NCBI GenBank assembly: GCA_905250125.1
Contig: CAJNOL010000504.1
Span: 1-64,000, forward strand
Direction of reading: 5' to 3'
DNA from: Rotaria sordida
Taxonomy: Eukaryota > Rotifera > Eurotatoria > Philodinida > Philodinidae
DNA: 64,000 nt
The notes beneath the pieces were generated by a model that was given only the letters and a program-made list of their open reading frames with translations, ran no database searches and was not told where the DNA came from. The position numbers and the translations under genes are program-made. This document shows positions 23,538 through 35,492 of the stretch, piece by piece (within the stretch, counting starts at the first letter, position 1; every line of letters starts with the position of its first letter).

Positions 23538-24203
23538 TAAACACTAAGGTAAATGGATGAGGTAATCACAAAAATTTCGTTGTAAAACAAATATATATAT
23601 TCCATATTCTATCAACAAAATACTCCTATTCGATTTTTCAGAAAGACATATTAACCATATTTTATGTACTTTCTTTTTTTTGGAGATAATAGAACGAATA
23701 TAATATGAAAAGTAATAGCATTTAACTTTTCTGAATAATTAAATGATAAATATACTAAGGTAAACCCAACACGAATCGGAAAAAATCTTCATAATAGTAA
23801 ATATATTAAGCATGTATCCTCAAAAAAAAAATATCAATCAGGCAACTGATATATAAATGCTCAATGCATACTATTTTGCAATGTATAAGAATAAAACCAT
23901 AGAGAAATGTAGTTATATTCGAAATATTATCAAGAGATGTTTTTCGACTCTGCATTTTAGTTACTGTTTTTTTTTCTTTTGACGAAACTTTTTATTAATT
24001 TTCTTTGTTACTATTCGTCACATGTTCTGTTCTACTTTTATGAAACAATCAAATTTACAAAGCATTAAAAATAGCAAAATTTCTTTTTGATAAAATATAT
24101 CAAGTTCAATAATATGATAAAAACAAAAACAAAAAATTTTAGTACACATATTTTCTTTTTAAACAAAGATTTAATCACAATTTTCTTTATATATACAATT
24201 TAT

Positions 24204-24809
24204 TTACACACGATATGGAATTCTGTTATAATAATAATCATATCCCCATCTTTGTAAAGGTGCTCCATTACCATCATAAAATACATTAGCTAGAATACGA
24301 ATCCAATCTGTTAGCCACCATATAACAGAAGCTGCAGTAAGAATAGCATTGATAAAACTATTAATAGCTATATATTTACGTGAGTTTTTTGATCTACTGA
24401 CAAAAAGAAGCGGCCATCCAATAAAACATCCCAATGATATAAGTAATTTAACAATACCAGCTATAATATATCCAGCATTTCCTCTTGATAAAACAAACCA
24501 ATCAATACCAAGTGTACCAACAAAAAATGAAACAAGAAAAGCTGTTAATTTTGTTCGTTGTTGATAAGTACAAGTTTCCATAAAATGCCATGTAATATAA
24601 CCATAATAACATTGGCATATATAAGCTTGACAAAATCCAAGGCCACATTCACTATCGTCAGAACACCAATGTCCCCATCGACGTGGATAGGCTAAAGGAC
24701 CCAAATGAACTTTGTCTGGTCGAGGTACGAAATGTTTATGTGCAATACTTGTTTCAAAAGCTAGAATAGTGAAATTGACGAGAATAACAAGGTAAATAGT
24801 CTTGCGCAT
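24204..24809 (-). CDS. TM2-domain membrane protein, second intact paralog
   Basis: A single-exon frame of 201 residues. It has a signal peptide (about residues 1-23), a proline-rich linker and a cysteine cluster (CSDDSECGLGFCQAYICQC) that mirrors the EGF-like part of its paralog. The TM2 domain has GTLGIDWFVLSRGNAGYII, a helix ending LISLGCFIGWP, and a last segment WWLTDWIRI. The C-terminus is Tyr-rich (GYDYYYNRIPYRV). The conserved DWF and WWxxDWxRI positions show common origin with the gene at 20999. Topology is probably a secreted N-terminal cysteine module followed by a membrane hairpin. The function is unknown; these genes look like a lineage-specific expansion. Confidence 0.8.
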   Translation of the reverse strand: MRKTIYLVILVNFTILAFETSIAHKHFVPRPDKVHLGPLAYPRRWGHWCSDDSECGLGFCQAYICQCYYGYITWHFMETCTYQQRTKLTAFLVSFFVGTLGIDWFVLSRGNAGYIIAGIVKLLISLGCFIGWPLLFVSRSKNSRKYIAINSFINAILTAASVIWWLTDWIRILANVFYDGNGAPLQRWGYDYYYNRIPYRV

Positions 24810-27800
24810 GTTGCCTATAGGTAAAAATAATGACGCTCAGCAGTAAAAAGAACGAGAAAATGTCCTACTCAAGCAACACATAGATTTTGCGACGAGTTTC
24901 TTTTTTTTTCTTTTCATTTGATTCTTTTTTTATGCTACTCAAAATCATGGTAACTTTTTTCTTCCTCTTCTTCTGTCGATCAGATGCACGATGACTGCAT
25001 TCGTTAGACGCTTCTGACATATACAAAAAAAAAAAATCATTGCTTATATCACTCATAAATATTCAAAAATGAGAAATAAACGAATACAAAAAAAATTACT
25101 CTGACGAAACAAAAATAAGAAAGTTTTGCTATTTTAGCTGATATACATGTATTAAAGTACTTTTTTCACGTTTCTTTTCATTCTTTTGTTACTTTGATAG
25201 AGCCTTGATGGTCTCATATGTTTGTAGTAAATGCTAGCTGTTTAGATAAATGACAATTGATGACGAATGGTGCATGCATGCTTATTCATAGTGTTGAAGA
25301 CCTTTGAAATACGCTTGCGTAAATTATGTGAATCAAATCTTTTTTGTTTTTAACGAAAATGTGTGAATAAATGTTATCTATGTATATGTTTGTTCAATCC
25401 ATGTATAATTTTGACCTTCAAATAAAATGTAAATTTAATTTAGATTTATATTATTAATCTTGAAACTAAATGATAATTATTAATGTGACGAATATTGAAA
25501 AAAATTTTTTTGTTTTTGAAAAAATGTTAAATTTACTCAGCGTTATTCTCTTCAATTGAAATTAATGGATATTTTAATAAACAGATATAGATGGTCGTTC
25601 AACTTATTCATAACTTATTTTTTACATAGCTTTAGCATAGATTCATATCGAAAGAAGAACTCTTCTTTCGACAGAAAACATGTTCTTTTCATTTTTGTTA
25701 TAATTAATTTTCATTATTTTTTTTATTTTTCAAGAATGATAATAAACAAAATTTATATTATATAAAAATAAAGACTTGTATACGAAATCGATCGTGATAA
25801 TATTTTAATTATCGACTTGATCTATTGATCAAAAATTAAGCTCAATTGAAAATATGTCGATTTTAATATATGCCAATAAAATTTTACAAATCTCTAAATG
25901 ACTTTATAGTCTCAAATTTTCAATGAATCAAGATATTATAAACAATGAATATCAACTAGGAATACAATATAAAATTCAAAACTATAATATATATTGAATA
26001 CTGTTCACAATTAAAATTTCTTTTTTATACTATTCTTTTGTATTTCAAAGTGTAATATTACATCATCATCACTATGTAAAAGTTTGTCTTTTTAATAATA
26101 CGTTATTCATGTCAGTCCGAATATACATTGATATTCTACAAAAGAAATTGGAATTATGTAACAACTATACTATTGATTTAATGTATTTATATGAACGTAA
26201 AATTTTTGAATATATAGACAAATAAGTCTACCAAATTGCTTCTTCTTTGTTTTCAACTAAACATAAACTTGGTCACTTGAAAGCTTTTAGCTTTTTTTTT
26301 TAAATTATCATAAAAAGTTTAAATTTCCATCAAGGAAATTTTCTTTTCTTTCGTTATTCAGCTACTATTTGGTTATCTTTTATTTTATTTCCGTAATTTT
26401 TCAATTAATGAGTACTTATGTAATAACAATGTCAATTAAATTTACAATCACCAAATTTTTAATCAAAACTTTAATGAATAAATTTGAAGGAGATTTTTTT
26501 TTCTGATGCTAATACGACACGATAGACCAAAGAATGAACTGTTTTTTCTTTGTACTAAGTTGGCTTAGGAAGAAAAATATTTGAAAATGTTTCTTATAAT
26601 TCGATTCCATTTTAACAGTGAATATTCATTTTATTCGGTGTACTTGTGTAAATTTATTTATCAAGGTTTCAAGGAAACTTCATCCGCATTTTTGAATTAA
26701 TTCAGTTCAAATACTTAAGCCACCTAATGTTAAAATTTTAAAAAATACAGTCACAATCTACATTGTATTTTCCTTAGATAAAACTAAGTAGTCAATGGCA
26801 AATCAATCAAAGAAGAACGATAATAAGAAAGCTATAAATTATAAATATTATCCGTACTTGTCATGTACAAATATTTATCAAAACATATCATATGATAGCA
26901 GTCATTGGATGCATAACAAAAACTTCTATTTTATTTGTCTGCTATTTTAAATTAATCCAACAGTCGTCATAGTGAAATTGATGATGAATACAAAGATGAT
27001 TTCAATTCTAGTAACAAGACATATACTTGTAATACGGTATCAAACTTTTCTTTAATCTTACTGCTGAATTATTAATGTGATATCTATTTGATAGTTTATT
27101 GTGAATAATACTAGATTTGAAATATAGTGAGCGTATTATACAAAAAAATATGTACACTTAATTATTATGTAATTCTTTGGTTGAAAACATTTATGTAAAA
27201 ATCACAGAAAAAAACGATAGCACCTATTTATTTCTATATTATTTGTTTATTCTTTATAGGATTTCTCAGAAAATGAATTTTAGTAACATGTTTTATTTCC
27301 TTTTATGAATTTATTTTTGATATTGAGAATATACAACAATATATTTTATTTATCTTCGGTAAATAAGAAGATACAATAAAACTGAATTTTCTTTTCAAAA
27401 TTATCAGAATATAGATCTAAAACAATATCTTTTGTTACTGGTTTCTATGAATTAATCTCATTATGTCATATTATTCTGTATCATCATTTAAAACTAACGA
27501 AGAAGCTCGTATCAATAAAAATAAACGAGCACACGAAAAATGACTCTTGGTAAATCTTTATGAATAGAAACAAACAAATTCTTTTAAAAAATAAAAAATC
27601 TTTTATTTTAGTTATTTCTAGTTAAAAAGTTATTATCATACTTAAACTTGATTTCATTGACTTTTTCATCATTCTACTTCAGATATCTATTATATTTTAA
27701 TCTAACAGAATGCTTTTATTATTTGATATTAAATGAATTTTGAATGTATAAATCTTTAGTAAAAACACTTTTAAAGTAATACTTTCGAATTGATACAAAT

Positions 27801-30509
27801 AATATTATCAGATTCAAAACAGATAAATCTTTATGATACATAAATACTTTTGTTTTGAGAAATAATTGAAGTTGTCATTCATTATTTATGAATTATTTTT
27901 ATTGATCAACAACAATAACTAAACTAATCCAATCTGTTGAATATTTTATTTACAAAAAAAAATACTATTTATTAATCAAACCTTTGAGTCAATGAAAGTT
28001 TTTATGCAAAAAATATTTCCATCATTTTTAAAGATACTTTTTTTGTTTGAATTCGTTTTCTACAATCAGAAAACAAATGAAGTCAATTAAAATCGAAAAT
28101 ATGTATCTAAACAAATCTAATTTCTTTTTTATCATCATTTCAATATCAACAAGTGAAGTTTTTAAACTAAACATTACTCATAACTCTCTACCATTGCACC
28201 AATTCACTAGTACAAATGTTATTGAATATCATATATTTTTCTTTTTTTTTTTTTTTTTTGAGAAATCAAACCTTAAAGGTTTTTCTACGATTGTAAAAGT
28301 TTTAAAGACGTAAATAAAACTCGTTCTATAAAAATCAATCACACAAAACAGATATATATCTCTATTGAAAATGAAATAAAAGCTATTTGTCTACATAGAT
28401 AAATTGACTTTGAAATTTTCTTTTTTCTTTTTGGACTTGTTCATTCTACACTTAAATACAATGTCTGTAAAGTAAGAAGAAAATTTTGTTCTATATATAT
28501 TTTTTAAGTGATACTTTTCAGAAAAAGTAAAAATGAAACGAGAAATATATGAACAAGAGTTTCATTACTTTTTTTTTTTTTTCATTGAAATGAAATTGAT
28601 TGTTGTTCTCAAGTGGTTGATCGTCTTCTTTTTTTTTTCTACTTATTTGTTGTTAAAAGAAAAAAAAATTGAACGGACATATGTTTTTTTCGTATACTAA
28701 TGTTCTCAACACACCCGATCTTTCCTGCTGAGTGGGTGGTGCTCATTAATTTTCTCCTGTGTCATTTTCAAATGAGCAAGTATAAATGAGAATAGAAAAA
28801 GAAACAAAAAAAAAAGAAGAAATGATGCAGGACAGACTCTCACTATTGATTATCCATGTCTTTTATTCTGTTAGTAATGACACTAATTGCTTCTTTTCAT
28901 AGTTAGATTATGTATACGAAAAACAAGATCAAGTGTATGCCACCTTATATCATAGCAGTAGATCACCTATCTGTCCATTTTAATGAGCGAACATTCGATA
29001 TTTTCTACCTGTACATGTGCATGTGTTGACAAACACGTATCACGCACGGTAGGGAGCTCATCAAAGCTGTTCGCCTGATTTATTCTAAACACTCTCGATA
29101 ACAATAGACTAACAGTTGGCTTGTATCGATTCATTATGTTCTTTTTTTTTTTTTTCTTTATTCGAATATTTATCAGAATAAAATCAGAGATGAGATTTAT
29201 TATTGTGTATTGTTGCATCATATCAATCAAATAAAAGAAAGAAGCGTTTGATTTTCTTTATTAGTGACAAATGTTTGCCGCTACCTCTTGTTACTCAATT
29301 CGACCATATCGTCAAGTATCATTCGATAAACGAAAAAGACTTAAGTCAACACACACANNNNNNNNNNTGTGTGTGTGTGTGTTGTATATGTTTGATAGAA
29401 TAATCATTGACCAGTAAACATAATAGATTGATAGTGTGTGAAGTTTGAAAAAAAAAGATACCGACACGTGTATACCTACTAAAGATTGTTCATCACAATC
29501 TGATCTGATATGTAAACAAAATGATGATACAATCAAAATTTCAGAATTTTTCATTCTCTGAATATAAATAGTTTTTTTTTCTGATAGAGTAAACATTCAT
29601 CATAAATTTTCAATGTAAACGAATAAAAATGATCGAAAAGAAAAAAAAACACTCACAAAACTGTTCAAAACAACATAATTTTAAAAATTTTCTTTCATTC
29701 ATCTTTAAATAAAACAAAAACAAAAACAAATTTAATTGTCAACATTTTATATGACAAGATACAATGTTATGTGTACTTGGACAGTATTAACAGATATAAT
29801 AACATAAATTTTATCATTCGTTTGTATCTAATTTATAAAAGAAAAAAAAAACGATGAAACATGAACTTAGTTCTATTTTCAATCAAGGTAACATGTATCT
29901 AATTTCGATATTTATTCTATTTCTTGCTATGGATGACCTGATTATTCGAAATAACACAGCAATTTGTCTCATTTTCTCGCGTGATAGGTGATAAACGAAA
30001 GTGATGAGAGACAGATAACAATAGAAATGAAGAACGATGATGAGCGTGTTAAAGGCGGCACACTTTTGTCATACAGACAGGTAAACAAGTGTCGGACAAT
30101 CGCCTGTATATACATTATCAATAAATGGATGTATATCATTTTATAGCTCTTTTGTATTCTATAGACAAATCAAAGTAACAATCGTCCATGAGATTCTATT
30201 CAATCGATCACATCTGTCACACACACACACACCTTTACTGATCAAATCGAGACCAATAAGCATGTGTTCCGCTATTTTATTCATTGGTCAATCATGTACA
30301 CTCATCAGACATTCTTTTCTCTCTTTCTATTTTTCTTCTTTTCTAAAATGTTTCAAAAGAAAAAAAAAAGAAAAAGAAAATTTTAACCAATCATAGAATA
30401 AATTTGACTGGCATTTTTTTTCTCTCTTTTTTTTTGTGCTCGTTCATTGATGTGTAAAATAATTTTGCAAACTTTTCAAATCAAACAAATATAATATATA
30501 TATATACAT
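24810..30509. other. Long gene-poor stretch upstream of the zinc-finger gene
   Basis: 5.7 kb without a supported gene. It is very AT-rich with many poly-A/T runs and short spurious frames. It contains the assembly gap at 29358-29367 inside a CA/TG repeat, and a (CA)n run at about 30218-30231. If the INSM-like gene at 30510 has distant enhancers or 5' UTR exons they should lie here, but none can be pointed to. Confidence 0.55.
29347..29381. repeat. Assembly gap flanked by inverted CA/TG repeats
   Basis: Ten Ns (29358-29367) are preceded by CAACACACACA and followed by TGTGTGTGTGTGTTG. The two flanks are reverse complements, so the true sequence is probably a (CA)n-(TG)n hairpin that did not assemble. 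The two frames that cross the gap are artefacts. Confidence 0.85.
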
Positions 30510-31561
30510 ATGGAAACTAGTAGCAAGAAACGATTAGCAACAATTAATGATGATAATCATAGTTCAAATTTAATGAATCATACTAAAAAGAAGAAAAAAA
30601 CATCATTATCATCATCATTAAATATAAATGAATCTCCTATTGCTGGTACACGAATTACTGAATGGGAAGAATATGAAAAATGGAAAGAAATACGTGGTGA
30701 TATTGAACCAACAATGAATTATGTTGAAATAACACCAGAAGCAATTGAAGAATTACGTAAAATAAAAAATATTATTGGTGATTATATTTGTCAATTATGT
30801 AAAGTTAAATATGAAAATGCTTTTGCACTTGCTATGCATAAATGTCCGCGAGTTGTGCATATTGAATTTCGGTATGTATAGTTATAAAGAAAGATTTTAA
30901 AATAAAAGAAAAAAAAACAAACCAAAATTTTTCGTCTTATTTTAGCTGTCCAGAATGTGACAAAACATTTAATTGTCCTGCCAATTTGGCTTCACATCGT
31001 CGTTGGCACAAACCACAAACATCATTATCATCGAATGAAACAGCAAAACAAACACCATCATCATCATCATCATCAACTCAAAAATCAATAACAAATAAAC
31101 ATCCACGATGTTCATCTCGTTCTGATTCTCGTTCAACAAATACTTCTTCATCAATAGTTTCAGATACTGTTCATGAATATGCATCTCTTTCAGCATCATC
31201 ACCAAATATGGATGTACGAAAAAAAGATTCTATTATCTCAAATGGAACACATAAAAAATCTCCTGATGAAATCCTTCGAACTATGTACAATGGAAATTCA
31301 CAATGGATGGTACCTTCATCATTTCAACCATTCACAACTTCACATATGAAACCACCATTGATTTTTCGACATCATCGATCTTTACCTATGTCAATTCCAT
31401 CATCATTTGATTTTCGTCGATTACAATCATTGTGTATTTTTTGTCATGAACAATTTTCTGACCTTAATCATTTACTTCAACATATTCGAAAAAATCATGC
31501 GGTGACATCCAGTACAAATACCAAGAATACTACTTTAACATTAGACAAAATAGTCTTTTAA
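30510..31561 (+). CDS. INSM/nerfin/EGL-46-like C2H2 zinc-finger transcription factor
   Basis: Two exons, 30510-30871 and 30946-31561, encode 325 residues. The splice joins a finger-like segment (YICQLCKVKYENAFALAMHK) to CPECDKTFNCPANLASHRRW, the signature pair of the insulinoma-associated (INSM), nerfin-1 and EGL-46 family. A Ser/Thr-rich linker follows, then a last C2H2 finger (CIFCHEQF through HIRKNH). Family members are nuclear repressors that act in neuronal and neuroendocrine differentiation. The N-terminus is Lys/Ser-rich and lacks an obvious SNAG motif, which vertebrate INSM1 uses to recruit corepressors. The protein is shorter than human INSM1 and has fewer fingers. The start ATG follows an (AT)n stretch; no acceptor is seen just upstream. 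Confidence 0.88.
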
Positions 31562-33289
31562 AATAAAATAAAACTTGTCTTTGTTTTTTTTTTGAAATAT
31601 TTGTTTAATTGTTCAGCTTTGTCGAAATATTATCAAAACATAAACTGTATTAGTAATACTCACTAGATTCATGTTTAAATCATATATGATAAATTATTTC
31701 AAATAGATTATTCATGATAATAAACCGTATCTGAAAGAAGTTGGAAATATCACATGAATAAAAAAAGAAACATAAATCTTTTCGTATAGGTGCTTTATAA
31801 TCTATGTTTAAATATGAAGTTGATTGTTTGCTTAAATTGAAAAATGTACTTTTATAAGAAAACGAGTAGGACATTTTATGAATAATAACAAAGATAAAAA
31901 GTAAATGTTAACAGTTTCAAAAAATGTTTTAAAAAAGTCTTCCAGTAGTTTCTGTTGTAACAACTCTAAAAATACTCATTATGTTATCATACGATGAAAT
32001 CGACTTTCTCACGAAATTGAATTTCTAATTTTCTTAATAGTCAATTCAAATGTCAGAGGCCGATCGCCATTCGAATCAGACGGTTCGACTTCATTCCGGC
32101 TGTGAAAAGCTAACTCAAAATTCGATATTATCTATCCTTAAAAGATTTATGTTATGTCATGGTTCTATGAGCAGTTTTCCTCTCATCTTCAACTCTTTTA
32201 ATTTGAAGTGTATATATCATATCAAATGAAAGGTCTTTTTTCCTCTTGTAGAAAATAGAATACACAAGTATAATAAAATATTGTTCTTTTCCTTTTCTCT
32301 TTAGATAACGCTGTTCGTTATTAGATATATACAGTATGAGGACGACTAGGACTAAATTCTTCTTCTATTGAACTGTGAAAACTGTGCTCCATTTTGAATT
32401 CTATATCATTCGACATGTTTTTCAAATTCATATACTGCATATAGATGACAACGAATTTATATGGAAAGTAACATTTTCAATATCTACCAAGCACTCTAAT
32501 AATTAAATTTAAAAGTGCTATTCTCGATATTTGTGTTTAATGAAATATATTTACTGTTATCATGTGTTACTATATTGATGTCAACATCTTCATCTTCTTC
32601 GTTTTTGTTGACTTCTCAGTAATTCTTTACATTCTTAATATGATGTATAGGTTCTTTTGACAAAGAATCATCGTTAATAAGTTGTCATAGAATCTATGAG
32701 TAATTATACTTGTTTTTCTAGGCATCTCAAACTGATAGTCGTCACGATTGAGATTTGTACGTCTTCGTTCCCGAACGACTCAGCTTGAATTTACTTGCTA
32801 CGTATCACTTCGTATAAGCTCATACAAATTCTATTGGTTGAACTAGCAGCATACATATATAGTTCGCAACAAAAGTTCAAGCGAATTTATTCTTTTCAAT
32901 GTTTTTTTATATTTGTTTTTTCAAATTTTCTTTTACATTAAAGGGTATGAACCTGGTCCAAATAGTGATATAGATGGTACGAGAGATCCGTTACATGATG
33001 TATTATAGAAAGGAACTCTGTCTGTCTATATAGATTTTGCATAATCAAAATAGTTTTTTCCACGCAAAAATAATATGTGCTTTCCAGTATCTCACATTTC
33101 CTATCCAAGAGATTTGTACTAAAATGAAAAACGGATAGACCAATCGATAGAGAATTTCAGGCTCTTTCGGTTTCCAAAAAAAATGTTTGTTCACAAAGCC
33201 AATGTTTAGTAAGAATGGCGAAACACATAGAAAAGTGACATCTTTCAAATCTCATTGTATTACAATGTTTGACTTTTCAATTATTTCGA

Positions 33290-33360
33290 TGGGAGCTGGT
33301 ATGAGTGTGGATGAGAGCTAAGTCAAGAAATACTCACACCCACACCCTTCCGAGCTTTCT
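33290..33360. repeat. GTG-rich/CAC-rich hairpin repeat
   Basis: GGAGCTGGTATGAGTGTGGA on the left is matched, imperfectly inverted, by ACTCACACCCACACCCTTCC on the right, separated by an AAGTCAAGAAAT spacer. The locus at 2895-2970 has the same order: GTG-rich array, an ACTAAAGAAACAAG spacer, then a C-rich stretch. The two are probably copies of one dispersed element. Confidence 0.5.
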
Positions 33361-33482
33361 AGCTTCTAACTATCCTCAGATACGAGTGAAATACGATGAA
33401 ATCTGACGAATTCAATGCTGCTGCCTTTTGAAGTCCGAAAAGTAGAAAAACAGCAGAAAGTATGTTTATGATATGAAACTAG

Positions 33483-34101
33483 CGGGTAGCTCATAATAAA
33501 AGAGGGTCTCAGTATTTTGTTAACATCTTAAGCGTTATCTTACCGTTTACGCTTTCTTTTTTTATCAAAAGATTCATCGTCTGCTTCTGCACAAATTGCA
33601 TATTTCGTTGTAAAAATACTTATTTCTTTCTCTTTCGACATCACCACGATTTAAAAACAGCGCTTCACGCAACTTTCAAAATCTCTATTTTTTTCAATTT
33701 TTTCCGAAAACATCCAGTCCTTAGGTTAGCCTTATTATCATTGGTCATGCCGTATTCTTTATCCAGCAATAAAATAAATTGCCTTTGGTACGTTGATTGA
33801 AATGGAATCAATTTATCTCTTGAGTGGCGAACAAATTATATCCAAAGTAACAGGATTAATTGAGAAGCTGGACATTTTGGAAAAAGATTGAAAAAAATGA
33901 AGACGTTGAAAGTTGTATGTAATGCTTGTTTTAAATCATGATGATATTGAAAGAGAGATAAGTGTTTTTTTACGGCGAAATATACTAATTTCTGCAGAAT
34001 CAGACGATGAATCTTTCGATAAAAAAATAAAGCCTGAGCGATAAGATTACGCTTAAGATGTTAACAAAATACTGAGACCCTCTTTTATTACGAGCTACCC
34101 G
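33483..34101. mobile_element. 619-bp foldback/MITE element with long terminal inverted repeats
   Basis: The left end CGGGTAGCTCATAATAAAAG and the right end (read inverted) CGGGTAGCTCGTAATAAAAG begin an inverted repeat. Its outer 60 bases differ at only a few positions. Pairing continues with more mismatches to about 33720 on the left and back to about 33860 on the right, giving arms near 240 bases. No protein is encoded. A target duplication is not clear: the flanks show only partial similarity (AAACTAG against AAACTCA). The high identity of the outer arms suggests this is one of the youngest elements in the window. Confidence 0.88.
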
Positions 34102-35492
34102 TGAGTTTTAAATTTTAGTTTCAGTATACTAATCACTCGCATTATATAGCATCACAAAAACACAACTAATTTACAAATAGACAGAATCATTGAACATGTT
34201 TTCTTTTTAAAGAGTATTCTTCATCTGATTTAAGAGCTTTTGACAAATGTTTCTTACCTAACAAAATATTTATTCATAACAATATATGATAAGAAGAAAT
34301 TCAAAATAATTGTTGATTAAATCATAGCATTTAAAATTTTTTTATTTCTTATTGTTCATAGAATTATCAATATTGGCCTTTTATTAGCAATGTTCGGAAA
34401 ACTGTTGATGACGAACGATAAATGTTAGTTGAAACGAATCAAATTTATATTCTTTTAAAGATGATTAATATTCGACGACTTTGAACCATTCCCTGTTGTA
34501 GATAATTCTATTCAATTTCTATTTTCTGGTTTAACTTCTAATGACATAATTATTACTTCAGCAATTACCACTGCTTTGTGAATACCTTCTTCGCTAGTCG
34601 AGCTGTCATTATCATCTAGAGCTGTTTTTTCGGTTCCTTTCCTCTCACTAATCATATTAAGTGTTCATGTTCATTGAGTAAACAAACGAAAGAATGTATT
34701 CGTTGATATATATGAATTACATTAGTGATTAAAATACGATAGAAAACCATAGATAAAGAATTGATTTAAGGCCAAATATATAGGTTGATAGTTATTTGTA
34801 GTCAGTAGAATATAAAAATCATCTATATCAAATAGAAAGAATTAGAATGGCACAAAAATATCAGTAGTTTTTGATACGGTTTTATTTAATAATTATGGTA
34901 ACGAAGATATTTCATGTGAAAAATATTGATTGAAATAATAAATAACACTGTATCAAAAAAAGCAGAAACGACAGAAAAAAAAACAGAAAAAACTTCAAAA
35001 AGCAGAAGAGGTGGCAGTTCTGTATAGGATTGCATATCTTTGTAAGTCAAAAAGATAGAGCAAAAAAATTATCAAAATAATGCAATCGTTATTACAATAT
35101 TAGTATAACATTTAGAGTAATGCACGTAAAAAAAAATCTAATATATAACTCGGTTCGCTGCTATAAATCAATATCTTTATAGTAGCACTATATGCACTAT
35201 TACGATTATATTGCCTAGCAATATGTAGTAATCGATCATGACCTTTCTTTGCACTAAGAATTATTTAATGCACGAGACGATGTATCATAAAAATTTTTTA
35301 TCCTCTTTTTTTTATTTTATGTGTGTGCATGGACTGAGAGAGAGAAAAACATAATAGTTGTATTTACATCTGGATCGATACGAAATTGTCGTTGTCGTCG
35401 TCGTCGTCATCTATTCGAATAAAGTAATCGTTAAGGTAAAAAAAAAAACTTTTTATTATTCAAACATCGATTTTGATGACTAAATAAATCTA

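Larger units (their letters stand above)
31562..35492. other. Intergenic stretch with foldback element
   Basis: No gene is supported. Notable contents are the hexamer-type repeat at 33301-33349 and the foldback element at 33483-34101. Short frames (31680-31874, 33045-33248, both minus) lack domains. A short CGT/CGTC-type triplet run lies at about 35391-35408. Confidence 0.55.

Noticed and set aside
29203-29596. Frames crossing the N gap
   Set aside because: They depend on translated Ns and on the CA/TG microsatellite.
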